Below are positions 16,878-25,867 of a DNA stretch of 64,000 bases, piece after piece; within the stretch, counting starts at the first letter, position 1, and each line of letters begins with the position of its first letter. The stretch spans positions 19,912 through 83,911 of the forward strand of contig NZ_QYYD01000025.1 in NCBI RefSeq assembly GCF_003591005.1. The letters run 5' to 3'. Below the pieces are notes generated by a model. It made no database searches and was not told where the DNA came from. It worked only from the letters and a program-made list of their open reading frames with translations. The stretch is from Rhodopseudomonas palustris (GTDB lineage Bacteria; Pseudomonadota; Alphaproteobacteria; Rhizobiales; Xanthobacteraceae). The position numbers and the translations under genes are program-made.

Positions 16878-18269
16878 ATGCAAGCTGACACGGACGGTCA
16901 ATTCGTTGTTCACAATCCCTGGACGGCCGAGGTCGCGTTCGAGGTCACCTCCACCGGCGAAACCCGTGTCGATGCGATCGCGCGTGAAGCGAAAGCGTCG
17001 TTTTATCAGTACCTGAAGACCCCGGGACATCGTCGGGCGGAGTGGATTCAGGGCGCAGCCGCCGCTTTGGAGCGGGCCCGGGGCGAGATCGTCGAGGCGA
17101 TGATCGCGCACATCGGCAAGCCGCGCAAAGCTGCTGAGATGGAGGTTAAGCGCAGTGTTGCGTTTATCACCGCCTGTGCGCAGCATCTGCATACGCTGGG
17201 TGGCCAGCTGCTTCCGCTCGACATGGTACCGGCCGGCGCCGGCTCGATCGGCTTCGCGCGGCGTGTGCCGTACGGCGTCGTCGCTGCGGTGACGCCTTTC
17301 AACGCGCCGTCCAACCTGCTGGTGCAGAAACTCGCGCCGGCGCTGGCCACCGGCAACGCGGTGCTCATCAAGCCTTCGCTGGAGGGAACGCGGATCGCCG
17401 AAATGATCGCGCAGGCGTTCATTGCCGGTGGCGTGCCGGAGGGGCTGGTCCGCGTCGTGACGGGCGATCGCGCCGAAGCGCTGGCGCTGGCGGCGCATCG
17501 CGACGTGGATCTCGTGACGCTCACCGGCGGAACCGCGGCCGGCGACGCGCTGGCGCGTGCGGCCGGCGCCAAGCGCTTTCTCGGCGAACTCGGCGGCAAT
17601 TCGCCCAACATCGTCGCGGCCGATGCCGACATCGAGGATGCGGTGAAGCGCATCGTGCCGTCGTCGTTCGAGGCGAGTGGCCAGCAATGCATCTCGACGC
17701 AGCGGATCATCGTCGAAGCACCGGTGTTCGACCGCTTCCTCGATCTTTTCGTCGAGGCGACCAAGCGACTCAAGATCGGCGATCCTGCCGGGGCGGAGAC
17801 CGACCTCGGTCCCGTGGTGTCGCGCAGATCCGCCGACCGGATTGCGGCGATGATCGACGATGCGCGCGCGCTCGGCGCCCGTGTCATCAGTTGCGGCGAA
17901 CGCCGCGATTGCGTCATCCCGCCGACCATCGTGGTCGAGCCGCCCGCGGCGGCCCGGCTGATCCGCGAGGAGGTGTTCGGACCGGTGGTTGTGGTGCTAC
18001 GCGCCGCCGATGTCGACGACGCAATCCGCATCGCCAATGATTGCGAGTTCGGTCTGCAGGGGTCGTGCTTCACGACCAGCCTCGCGACGGCGTTGCGGGT
18101 CTCGGACGAAGTGCGCGTCGGATCGCTGTGGATCAACGAAGCCAGTCGCTTTCGCCTCGACAACTATCCGTTCGGTGGCATGGGCCGCTCGGGCGTCGGC
18201 CGCGAGGGCCTGCCTTATGCGCTGGAGGAATACACCCAGCTCAAATTCACCGGCATGCGTGGTGTGTAG
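16878..18269 (+). CDS. NAD(P)-dependent aldehyde dehydrogenase
   Basis: A 463-residue ALDH-superfamily enzyme oxidising an aldehyde or semialdehyde to the acid in the cytoplasm. It shows the cofactor region VVAAVTPFNAPSN, the general base Glu in GELGGNSPNIV, the nucleophile Cys in SGQQCIS and the C-terminal FGGMGRSGVGREG. Length is near the 470-500 norm. ATG at 16878, preceded by GGGG at a short spacing. Convergent with the hydrolase at 18295 with a gap of only 25 bases. Confidence 0.92.
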   Translation: MQADTDGQFVVHNPWTAEVAFEVTSTGETRVDAIAREAKASFYQYLKTPGHRRAEWIQGAAAALERARGEIVEAMIAHIGKPRKAAEMEVKRSVAFITACAQHLHTLGGQLLPLDMVPAGAGSIGFARRVPYGVVAAVTPFNAPSNLLVQKLAPALATGNAVLIKPSLEGTRIAEMIAQAFIAGGVPEGLVRVVTGDRAEALALAAHRDVDLVTLTGGTAAGDALARAAGAKRFLGELGGNSPNIVAADADIEDAVKRIVPSSFEASGQQCISTQRIIVEAPVFDRFLDLFVEATKRLKIGDPAGAETDLGPVVSRRSADRIAAMIDDARALGARVISCGERRDCVIPPTIVVEPPAAARLIREEVFGPVVVVLRAADVDDAIRIANDCEFGLQGSCFTTSLATALRVSDEVRVGSLWINEASRFRLDNYPFGGMGRSGVGREGLPYALEEYTQLKFTGMRGV

Positions 18270-18294
18270 TCCGCGCTGATGGCGCACCGACGGT

Positions 18295-19212
18295 TCAGCC
18301 CGCGGTGCGGATGAACTCCAGGCAGGCTCGGCCGAGCGCGTCGTCGGCAGTGTTGAACTGGCCGATGATCGAGGTGTGATTGTGGTCCTTCAGCCACATG
18401 AACGGCGGGGCCTTCCGCTTGGCCGCGGCGAGTTTGTAGGCGAGCTCGAAGCAATATACGTCGATCAGTGGATTTTCGAATTCCGCGCAGGCGATGAAGG
18501 TCGGCGGACTGTCGGTATCGACGTGACTGACCGGCGATACGTCCTCGTGGACCGTGGCATCGTGGCCGTAATATTCGGCGACGCGCAGCGCGTTCGGATT
18601 GTGCGCATGGCCATCGGCGCGGACGCGGCCGCTGATGATCAGCACGCCCGCGAGGCCGTGCCCGTTATCGGCTTGGTGGCGCCGGTCGAACGCATAGCTG
18701 CCGACATGGGCGCCGCCTGCCGAATGGCCCATCAGGAAGATACGGTCGGCATCGACGCCGAGCTCCTTGGCATTGGCGCGCATCCAGGTCAGCACTTTGG
18801 CGATGTCGCGCGTCGCCTCCGGATAGCGTGCTTCGGGCGCCAGCCGATAGCCGGCATTGATGCCGACGATGCCGTGCCGCGCGAAGTAATACAGAACGTT
18901 GGCGTAGATCTCGCTGGTGCGGTCCCGCCGTCCTTCCGTAAATGCCCCGCCGTGCACGAAGATCAGGCCCGGTCGTCCGGTCTGTGGCCCTGACTGCGGG
19001 CGGTAGACGTCGAAGGCCTGGCGCTCGTGCGGCCCATAGGCGATGTTGGTCTCGACGTCGACGCCGTGCTTCGGCGCGTGCTTCAGCAGCTTGCTGAACT
19101 CGTCGATCATCAGCTTGATATGGCCCTTGGTATCCGTCGCCCATTTGGGGCCGATCTCTGCCATGAGCGCGCGCAGCTCGGCGGGGATCTCGGGTGGCGT
19201 CAGGTTCGGCAT
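18295..19212 (-). CDS. Alpha/beta hydrolase (esterase/lipase, HSL-like)
   Basis: A 305-residue serine hydrolase. The oxyanion motif is HGGAF, and the nucleophile elbow is GHSAGGAH; an acidic residue and DHNHTS near the C-terminus provide the likely Asp/His. The carboxylesterase/kynurenine-formamidase-like segment GINAGYRLAPEARYPEA is clear. The start is the ATG at 19212 (MPNLTPPE); an upstream start at 19251 would add an unlikely N-terminus. It follows the amidohydrolase at 19226 by 13 bases and is probably cotranscribed from the operator at 20265. An arylformamidase-like role is conceivable but not shown. Confidence 0.88.
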   Translation of the reverse strand: MPNLTPPEIPAELRALMAEIGPKWATDTKGHIKLMIDEFSKLLKHAPKHGVDVETNIAYGPHERQAFDVYRPQSGPQTGRPGLIFVHGGAFTEGRRDRTSEIYANVLYYFARHGIVGINAGYRLAPEARYPEATRDIAKVLTWMRANAKELGVDADRIFLMGHSAGGAHVGSYAFDRRHQADNGHGLAGVLIISGRVRADGHAHNPNALRVAEYYGHDATVHEDVSPVSHVDTDSPPTFIACAEFENPLIDVYCFELAYKLAAAKRKAPPFMWLKDHNHTSIIGQFNTADDALGRACLEFIRTAG

Positions 19213-19225
19213 GGTCAATCCGCTG

Positions 19226-20179
19226 TCACAGCTTGAGCAGGCGGCTCGCATTGCCGCCGATCAGCTTGCGTTTGTCGGCGGGGGCGATCTGCAGCTGCTC
19301 GATCCAATCCGTGCCGTCACGATTGAGCACATAGGGATAGTCCACCGCGAACATGATGCGGTCGATGCCGAGTTCCAGCATCGTGCAGATCAGCGCCGGC
19401 GTCGAGAAGAAGCCGCTCGTGGTGACGTGGAAATGCTCACAGAACTGCTTGCGGAAGTCGAGCGGCGTCTGGCCGGGGCGCGCCAGCGCCTGGTTGATCC
19501 GCCACAGCAGAAAGGGCAGGGTCTCACCGAGATGACCGAGGATGATCTGCAGCCGGGGATAGCTTTCCAGCGCGCGGCTGAGGATCAGACGGATCGCCAT
19601 GGTCGCCGTCTCGACGGTGAACCCCCAGGCGGGCCGGATCACCGTTGGAAGTTCACGCGCGTAGTCGTCGTAATAGTGCCGCGTGACTTCGGCATGCGGC
19701 ACCGACGGATGCAAATAGATCGGAACGTCCAGCTTTTCGGCGACCTCGAAGATCGGCCAGAACCGTTTATCGTCAATGAACAGGCCGTTGGTGAGGCCGT
19801 GGATCATCGCGCCCTTGAAGCCGAGATCGCGGACGCAGCGCTCGAGTTCGAGCGCTGCCGCCTCCGGCGTCGGCGTCGGCAGGGCGGCGAAGGCGGCGAA
19901 CCGGTTCGGAAACCGCGCGCAGGCCTCCGCCAGCCGATCGTTGACGCGTCGCGTCAGCTCGGGCGCGACCTCCGGAGACAATTTTTGCGCGGCGGGCGCG
20001 CCGTGCGACAACACTTGAAGATCGATCCCGGCCTCGTCCATCGCCCGCAGCCGCACGTCGCCGAGTTCGGTCAGCAGATTGGCGAGTGGGGACGCGTTCT
20101 CGCCGGTTGGGAAATGGCTCACCATCTCCGGATCCCAATAGTGCTCCTCGATGGCGATCACTGGCGTTTCATGCTGCAT
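19226..20179 (-). CDS. Amidohydrolase family 2, gamma-resorcylate/ACMSD-type decarboxylase-like
   Basis: A 317-residue metal-dependent TIM-barrel protein. The family metal-site segments are visible: EEHYWDPE near the N-terminus, YLHPSVPH, the ILGHLGE segment and FAVDYPY with the conserved Asp. The central segment TVETATMAIRLILS and HVTTSGFFSTPAL strongly resemble gamma-resorcylate (2,6-dihydroxybenzoate) decarboxylases. Such enzymes decarboxylate hydroxylated aromatic or muconate-type acids non-oxidatively. ATG at 20179, close downstream of operator 20265. Confidence 0.85.
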   Translation of the reverse strand: MQHETPVIAIEEHYWDPEMVSHFPTGENASPLANLLTELGDVRLRAMDEAGIDLQVLSHGAPAAQKLSPEVAPELTRRVNDRLAEACARFPNRFAAFAALPTPTPEAAALELERCVRDLGFKGAMIHGLTNGLFIDDKRFWPIFEVAEKLDVPIYLHPSVPHAEVTRHYYDDYARELPTVIRPAWGFTVETATMAIRLILSRALESYPRLQIILGHLGETLPFLLWRINQALARPGQTPLDFRKQFCEHFHVTTSGFFSTPALICTMLELGIDRIMFAVDYPYVLNRDGTDWIEQLQIAPADKRKLIGGNASRLLKL

Positions 20180-20264
20180 CGGGGGCCTTCGCGTCTTCGT
20201 TGACAAGAGGGGACCGAAGTCGATTGACGGCATCGGCCTTCGATCATCGCAAGGTATTCAAGTG

Positions 20265-20280
20265 TTGACCGGGTAGTCAA
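20265..20280. promoter_or_regulatory. Operator between amidohydrolase and hydroxylase-2 operons
   Basis: TTGACCGGGTAGTCAA, flanked by TG and CA as in the 16761 site. It sits in the divergent gap, 85 bases from the amidohydrolase start and 79 from the medium-subunit start, and can control both. Confidence 0.7.
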
Positions 20281-20359
20281 CATCCGACACACTACCCGTC
20301 TCGAGTAACCCGAGACGCGTAGGACCCGGGTTCGGTCGCTCATCCCGGTCGGAGATCTC

Positions 20360-21217
20360 ATGAAGCCACCGGCATTCGACTATGCCTCTCCCAACACGAT
20401 CGCGGAAGCCGTCGCGCTGCTCGGTTCACGCAAAGGCAATGCCAAGGTGCTGGCGGGCGGCCAAAGCCTGATGCCGATGTTGGCCTTTCGCCTCGCTGCT
20501 CCAGAGCTGCTGGTCGATCTGAAACGCCTAAAAGGTCTCGATCGGATCGAGATCGGCGACGACGGGGTTCGCCTCGGCGCCCGGGTGCGGTGGCGCGATA
20601 TCGAGGCGGATCAGCGGCTGACGACTGCGCATCCGTTGCTGTGTGAAGGGATCAAGCACGTCGCGCATTATCAGATCCGCAATCGCGGCACTGTGGGCGG
20701 CTCGCTGGCGCACGCCGATCCATCGGCCGAAATGCCGGGCATCGCCGTTACCTGCGACGCCGAACTGACGATCGTTGGCGGCACGGGAACGCGCGTGGTC
20801 GCAGCCGGCGAGTTCTTTCTGGGTGCGCTGGAAACCTCTCTTGCACCCGACGAGATTATCACCGAGGTGCGGCTTCCGCCGTGGCCGGCCGGGCGACGCT
20901 GGGGTTTCCTGGAATTCGCGCGCCGCAAGGGCGACTTTGCAATGGCTGGGGTGGCGTTGCATTACGACATCGACGCCCAGGGGCGCATCGTCGACGCGCA
21001 TGTCGGCGTGATCGGAGTCGCTGACCGGCCGCTGCGGCTGTCCGCGGTCGAGCGCGTGCTGAACGGCGGCGTGCTCGACGATGCGCTGATCGCTGCCGCG
21101 TCGACGGCACTGAGCCAATCAATCGATCCGCCCACCGACATCCACGCGCCCGGCGCCTATCGTGCATCGCTGGCAGCTACGCTGCTCACGCGCGCGCTCG
21201 GCAAATCCGCCGCTTAG
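20360..21217 (+). CDS. Molybdenum hydroxylase 2, FAD-binding medium subunit
   Basis: 285 residues; FAD motifs LAGGQSLMPMLAFR and TVGGSLAHADPSAEMP, and the C-terminal flavoprotein domain. It is the closest relative of the subunit at 10257, suggesting a duplicated hydroxylase. ATG at 20360 opens the second hydroxylase operon, and the small subunit starts 10 bases after the stop. Confidence 0.93.
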   Translation: MKPPAFDYASPNTIAEAVALLGSRKGNAKVLAGGQSLMPMLAFRLAAPELLVDLKRLKGLDRIEIGDDGVRLGARVRWRDIEADQRLTTAHPLLCEGIKHVAHYQIRNRGTVGGSLAHADPSAEMPGIAVTCDAELTIVGGTGTRVVAAGEFFLGALETSLAPDEIITEVRLPPWPAGRRWGFLEFARRKGDFAMAGVALHYDIDAQGRIVDAHVGVIGVADRPLRLSAVERVLNGGVLDDALIAAASTALSQSIDPPTDIHAPGAYRASLAATLLTRALGKSAA

Positions 21218-21227
21218 GGAGTCCCGC

Positions 21228-21698
21228 ATGCAGGTCCAATTCGAGCTCAACGGCGAGCGGGTCAGCGCAGAGGTGGAGCCGCGCACCACGCTCGCCGACT
21301 GCATCCGCAACGATTTCGGCCAGACCGGCACGCATCTCGCCTGCGAGCACGGCGTCTGCGGGGCCTGCACCATTCTGGTGAACGGCGAAGCCGTGCGCGC
21401 CTGCCTGATGCTCGCCGCGCAGGCGGACGGGGAGACCGTCACCACCGTCGAGGGGCTGTCCGGCGACGAACTGACGCCCTTGCAGAAGGCCTTCCGCAAG
21501 CACCACGCGCTGCAGTGCGGTTTCTGCACGCCCGGCTTCATCACCACAGCTCACGCGCTGCTGAGCAGCGAGCCGGATGCCAGCGAGGAGCGGGTCCGCG
21601 AGGTGCTGTCCGGCAATCTCTGCCGCTGCACCGGCTATGTGCAGATCGTCGAGGCGGTGATGGAGGCGCGCGCCGCCTATGCGGAGACGCGGCGATGA
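21228..21698 (+). CDS. Molybdenum hydroxylase 2, [2Fe-2S] small subunit
   Basis: 156 residues with both cluster sites: Cys39, 44, 47 and 59 (ACEHGVCGACT plus RAC) and the C-terminal CGFCTPG and CRCTGY pair. ATG at 21228 preceded by AGGGAG; the frame upstream of this ATG overlaps the medium subunit and is not coding. It overlaps the large subunit by four bases (ATGA). Confidence 0.93.
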   Translation: MQVQFELNGERVSAEVEPRTTLADCIRNDFGQTGTHLACEHGVCGACTILVNGEAVRACLMLAAQADGETVTTVEGLSGDELTPLQKAFRKHHALQCGFCTPGFITTAHALLSSEPDASEERVREVLSGNLCRCTGYVQIVEAVMEARAAYAETRR

Positions 21699-23998
21699 AC
21701 ATGATGAAGGTCGCGAACTCCTACATTGGTCGGCCGATGGAGCGTGTCGAGGATCTGCGCATGGTGCGTGGGCGCGGCACCTACGTGGCTGATGTCAACC
21801 GGCCGAACCAGCTTTACGCGGTCGTGCTGCGCAGTTCGGTGGCGCACGGCCGGATCAGGTCGATCGACGTGTCCGAGGCATTGGCGCTCGACGGCGTGCA
21901 TCGCGTGCTGACCGCCGCGGACTTCGGCGCAGAGTTGCCGGTGATTCCGTTGCGCCTGCAGCCGCTGCCGGAGCTCGAGCCGTTTCATCAGCCGATGATC
22001 GCGTCCGACAAAGTCCGCTACGTCGGCGAGCCGGTGGCCGTGGTGATCGCCGACAGCGCGGCGATCGCGGAAGACGCGCTGGAGCGCATTGCTGTGGACA
22101 TCGATCCGTTGCCGGCGATCGCGAACCGGCAGCAGGCCGAGGCGATGGAGGCGGTGCTGTTCGAACAGCACAAGTCGAACGTCGCGATCACCTGGAAGGC
22201 GTTTCGCGGCGACGCCGACGACGCGTTCAAGACGGCCGACTACGTGCGCCGCGACCGCTTCAAGATCCAGCGTCACGCGGCGATGTTCATGGAGCCGCGC
22301 GGCTTCGTCGCCGACTGGGACGCGGGTGCGGGCAAGCTCACGGTTTGGGGTGCGGCGAAGACGGCTTGGTACAACCGCCGTGTGCTCGCCGGAGCGCTCG
22401 GGCTGCCGCTTGACGCGGTGGATCTGATCGAGGTCGACGTCGGCGGCGGCTTCGGATCACGAGGCGAATTCTATCCGGAAGACTACCTGATCCCCGCGGC
22501 CGCCAAGATCGTCGGCCGGCCGGTCAAGTGGACCGAAGATCGCCGCGAACATATGATGAGCGCCAACCACGCGCGCGACATCGAATGCGACGTCGAGTTC
22601 GCGATGTCGAAGGACGGACGGTTCATCGGCCTGCGTGGGCAGATCTGGGCCGATATCGGCGCCTATGTCCGCACCAACGGCTCGGTCGGTCCGCGCAATG
22701 TCGCGCAGTACATGTCAGGGCCCTACGCGATCGAGCACATCGACCTGAAAAGCTCGATGCTGACCACCAACAAGACCCCGTCCGGGACCTATCGCGGGCC
22801 GGGGCGCTTCGAGACCGATTTCATCCGCGAGCGCATGATCGATCTGGCGGCGCGCGATCTGAAGATCGATCGCGTCGAGCTGCGCCGGCGCAACCTCGTG
22901 GCCGACGCCCAGATGCCTTACCCGTTGGCGTCGATCACCCCCTTCGACAGCTCCACCGAACTCGACAGCGGCGACTATCATGCGGTGTTCGATCGCTGCC
23001 TCGACGAATTCGGCTGGGCCGACAAGCAGCAGCTCAGCGGTCAGTTGATCGATGGCTACTATCACGGCCTCGCTGTCGGCAGCTTCATCGAGGGCGGCGC
23101 CGCGGGGCCCAAGGAAGAGGTGCGGCTGGTGCTGGAGCCCGGTGGTACGCTGACCGCCTATCTGGGCTCGTCCTCGGTCGGCCAAGGCCTCGAGACCATC
23201 ATGGCGCAGATCGCTGCGGATGCGACCGAGATCGCCTACGACAAGATCACGATCCGCCACGGTTCGACCACCGACGTCAAGGATGGCTACGGCGCCTACC
23301 ATTCGCGCTCGACCGTGATGGGCGGGTCGGCGATTTTGCTCGCCGCCGAAAAGCTCAAGCTGCTGATCCGGCAGACCGCCGCTGCCCGGTTCGACTGCGC
23401 GCCGGAACAGGTAGCGATCGACGGCGAGACCGTGCGCCATGATGGCAAGCATTTGTCGTTCGCCGATCTGGTAGAGGTTCCGCTCGAAGTCGAAGCCGAG
23501 TTCCTCAACAAGAAATACACCTGGGCTTATGGCACCCAGGCCGCGCACGTCGCGGTCGATCCCGGCACCGGGCACGTCAAGGTGCTCGACTACATGTCCG
23601 TGGAGGACGTCGGGCGGATGATCAACCCGTTGACGCTGCACGGGCAGGCGATCGGCTCGATCGTGCAGGGCCTTGGCGGAGCGTTTCTCGAGCATCTGGT
23701 CTATGACGACGAAGGCCAGTTGCTCACCGGCTCGTTCGCAGACTATCTGATGCCGACGGCCTCGGATTTTCCGAACATTCGCTCGATCACGCTGGAGCTG
23801 AAGCCGTGCCCGAACAATCCGCTCGGCGCCAAGGGCGCCGGCGAGGGCGGCCTGATCCCGGTCGGCGGAATCATGGCCAATGCGGTCGCGGATGCTCTGT
23901 CGCATCTCGGCGTGCAGCCGATGGAGCTGCCGCTGTCGCCGCCGCGGATCTGGCAAATGGTGCAGGACGCCAACGACTTGAACCGGGTAAAGCCCTAA
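21695..23998 (+). CDS. Molybdenum hydroxylase 2, large molybdopterin-binding subunit
   Basis: A 767-residue intact CoxL-like catalytic subunit that binds the molybdenum-cytosine-dinucleotide-type cofactor and inserts oxygen from water at an electron-poor carbon. Active-site loop TYRGPGR at 365-371; MoCo-contact glycine segments GGGFGSRGEF and SVGQGLET; catalytic Glu717 in GAKGAGEGG. The loop is not AYRCSFR, so it is not a form I CO dehydrogenase. The start is ATG 21695 in the ATGA overlap; the open frame extends upstream to 21515 only as an artefact. The substrate is not predictable from sequence. Confidence 0.93.
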   Translation: MNMMKVANSYIGRPMERVEDLRMVRGRGTYVADVNRPNQLYAVVLRSSVAHGRIRSIDVSEALALDGVHRVLTAADFGAELPVIPLRLQPLPELEPFHQPMIASDKVRYVGEPVAVVIADSAAIAEDALERIAVDIDPLPAIANRQQAEAMEAVLFEQHKSNVAITWKAFRGDADDAFKTADYVRRDRFKIQRHAAMFMEPRGFVADWDAGAGKLTVWGAAKTAWYNRRVLAGALGLPLDAVDLIEVDVGGGFGSRGEFYPEDYLIPAAAKIVGRPVKWTEDRREHMMSANHARDIECDVEFAMSKDGRFIGLRGQIWADIGAYVRTNGSVGPRNVAQYMSGPYAIEHIDLKSSMLTTNKTPSGTYRGPGRFETDFIRERMIDLAARDLKIDRVELRRRNLVADAQMPYPLASITPFDSSTELDSGDYHAVFDRCLDEFGWADKQQLSGQLIDGYYHGLAVGSFIEGGAAGPKEEVRLVLEPGGTLTAYLGSSSVGQGLETIMAQIAADATEIAYDKITIRHGSTTDVKDGYGAYHSRSTVMGGSAILLAAEKLKLLIRQTAAARFDCAPEQVAIDGETVRHDGKHLSFADLVEVPLEVEAEFLNKKYTWAYGTQAAHVAVDPGTGHVKVLDYMSVEDVGRMINPLTLHGQAIGSIVQGLGGAFLEHLVYDDEGQLLTGSFADYLMPTASDFPNIRSITLELKPCPNNPLGAKGAGEGGLIPVGGIMANAVADALSHLGVQPMELPLSPPRIWQMVQDANDLNRVKP

Positions 23999-24088
23999 GT
24001 CCGATTGATTTTTCCTCGAGGCGCAGCATAGTCGCGCATGGGCGAAGCGGCCGATTTGGGCCGTCGCCCGGCCATGGAGGATAACGGC

Positions 24089-24781
24089 TTGGCGCGGAGA
24101 AGCAGTGATCCGGCTCGCGTTCGCGAGAAGATACTCAAGCTTGCCATGGAGGAATTCGCCCGCACCGGCTTCGACGGTGCGCGCGTCGACCGGATCGCTG
24201 AGCGGTCCAAGGTCAGCAAGAACATGCTCTACTACTACTTCAAGTCGAAGGAGGGGCTGTTCGTCGCTGCGCTGGAGCGGATGTACGAGGAGGTGCGCGA
24301 CCAGCAGCGCGAGCTGTCGGTGCGCGCCCACGATCCGATCATGGCGATGAAGCAACTCGTCGAACACACGTTCTCGGCCTTGGAGAGCAATCCGAACGCG
24401 ATCCGGCTGATGAACGAGGAGAACAAGCAGCGCGGCCGCTTCCTGCGCAAATCCAAGCGGATCCGCGACCTTTACAACCCGCTGGTCGAGACCATCAGCT
24501 TCATTCTCGAACGCGGCCGGGCCGAAGGCGTGTTCAGGCCGGGACTGGATTCGGCTGTCGTCTACATGACACTGTCGTCGCTGTGCTATCACTATCTGTC
24601 TAACCGCTACACGCTCGAAATCGCGCTCGGCAAGGACCTCGACTCGGCGGCCTCGCGCAAAACCTGGGTCGAGCACGTCGGCGACATCGTGTTGATGTAT
24701 TGCACGACCGAGAGGCCGGCCACCGCTGCGCCGAAGGCCGCTGCGACACGTCAGCGCGCAACATTCGACGCGGACGCTTAG
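24089..24781 (+). CDS. TetR-family transcriptional regulator 2
   Basis: About 230 residues. HTH region: ILKLAMEEFARTGFDGARVDRIAER followed in the same domain by recognition helix VSKNMLYYYFKSKEGLF, nearly identical to that of the regulator at 5995. The C-terminal domain is also related (SSLCYHYLSNRYTLEI). I prefer the TTG at 24089, eight bases after GGAGG; ATGs at 24074 and 24038 in the same frame are alternatives. It follows the hydroxylase-2 large subunit and precedes importer 2, with an operator (24951) downstream. Confidence 0.86.
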   Translation: MARRSSDPARVREKILKLAMEEFARTGFDGARVDRIAERSKVSKNMLYYYFKSKEGLFVAALERMYEEVRDQQRELSVRAHDPIMAMKQLVEHTFSALESNPNAIRLMNEENKQRGRFLRKSKRIRDLYNPLVETISFILERGRAEGVFRPGLDSAVVYMTLSSLCYHYLSNRYTLEIALGKDLDSAASRKTWVEHVGDIVLMYCTTERPATAAPKAAATRQRATFDADA

Positions 24782-24950
24782 TCCTTTTCGCGCACAGACA
24801 GCTTCTGCAACGCGCGCGCCGCCACGGCGTGCTCGCGACGCCCTGCGACTGCACGGCGTGCGAACTAGCAGCCGCTGCTCAGATTCAATGCAAGAATGCT
24901 ACGTGCTTTCGATGTAGGACTTTTGACTAGACAAGCTATGAGAATGCCAG

Positions 24951-24966
24951 TTAACTGGATAGTCAA
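24951..24966. promoter_or_regulatory. Operator before importer 2
   Basis: TTAACTGGATAGTCAA; its reverse complement TTGACTATCCAGTTAA fits the family with one arm mismatch. It is 71 bases upstream of the ATPase start at 25037. A separate TTGACTA half-site lies about 25 bases further upstream (24923-24929). Confidence 0.65.
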
Positions 24967-25036
24967 CAACGAAGCTGCAGCACGAGAGTGAGCCGGTTTC
25001 GGTTCGGTCGGCTCCAGCACGTCGCAGGAACCTACG

Positions 25037-25867
25037 ATGGCCGCTGTCCAATCTGTGCGAAGCGGAATTACGGCGCTGCCAGAGCAGCGCCTGATCATCG
25101 AGATCGGCGGCCTTGAGAAGAGGTTCGCGACGCACTCCGGCGAAATCGTCAACGCGCTCACGAACGTCGACCTGAACATTCGCGAAAACGAATTTGTTTC
25201 GGTCGTCGGCCCGAGCGGTTGCGGCAAGACGACGTTGCTGCGGATCCTCGCCGGCCTCGAGCGCGCCTCGGCCGGCGTCGTGCGCTGCGACGGCACCGAG
25301 ATCGCAGGGCCGCGTCCGGACGTCGGCGTGGTGTTTCAGCAGGCGACGCTGCTACCGTGGAACACGGTGCTGTCGAACGTCATGCTGCCCGCGCAGCTCA
25401 AGCACGACAAATCGCCCGAGGCGCTGGCGCAAGCCGAGCGCCTGCTGGCTTTCATGGGGCTGCAGGATTTCGCCCGGAAGTACCCGTTCGAATTGTCGGG
25501 CGGCATGCAGCAGCGGGTGGCGATCTGCCGCGCCCTGATGCGTAATCCGCGCATCCTGCTGATGGACGAGCCGTTCGGCGCGCTGGACGCGATGACTCGG
25601 GAGTCGATGAACATGGAGCTGATGCGGGTGTGGGCGGAGGAGCGCAAGACGGTCGTGTTCATCACCCACAGCATCCCGGAAGCGGTGCTGCTCGGCGACC
25701 GAGTGGTGGTGATGTCGCCGCGGCCGGGGCGGATCTCGGAGGTGATCGACATCGATCTCGGCCGTCCGCGCAGCCTGCACACCATGGCGACCCCGCGGTT
25801 CGGCGAACTGTGCGACCGCATCCGCGGGATATTCGGCGCGCAATCGATGGCGCAGACCTCGCTATGA
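25037..25867 (+). CDS. NitT/TauT-type ABC transporter ATPase (importer 2)
   Basis: 276 residues; Walker A GPSGCGKTT, Q-loop FQQATLLPWN, signature LSGGMQQR, Walker B LLMDEPFGALD, switch His in ITHSIPEA. It energises uptake through the permease that starts inside its last codons (ATGA at 25864). First gene of an ATPase-permease-SBP operon under the operator at 24951. Confidence 0.92.
   Translation: MAAVQSVRSGITALPEQRLIIEIGGLEKRFATHSGEIVNALTNVDLNIRENEFVSVVGPSGCGKTTLLRILAGLERASAGVVRCDGTEIAGPRPDVGVVFQQATLLPWNTVLSNVMLPAQLKHDKSPEALAQAERLLAFMGLQDFARKYPFELSGGMQQRVAICRALMRNPRILLMDEPFGALDAMTRESMNMELMRVWAEERKTVVFITHSIPEAVLLGDRVVVMSPRPGRISEVIDIDLGRPRSLHTMATPRFGELCDRIRGIFGAQSMAQTSL

Noticed and set aside
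21695..23998. Assignment as aerobic CO dehydrogenase (coxL)
   Set aside because: The diagnostic AYRCSFR active-site loop of form I CO dehydrogenase is replaced by TYRGPGR, so CO oxidation is not supported.
22715..24676. Long minus-strand open frame (653 codons) opposite hydroxylase 2 and TetR 2
   Set aside because: It is antisense to two clear genes, has His/Arg/Asp-rich shadow composition and no recognisable domain; GC-rich codon bias creates such frames.
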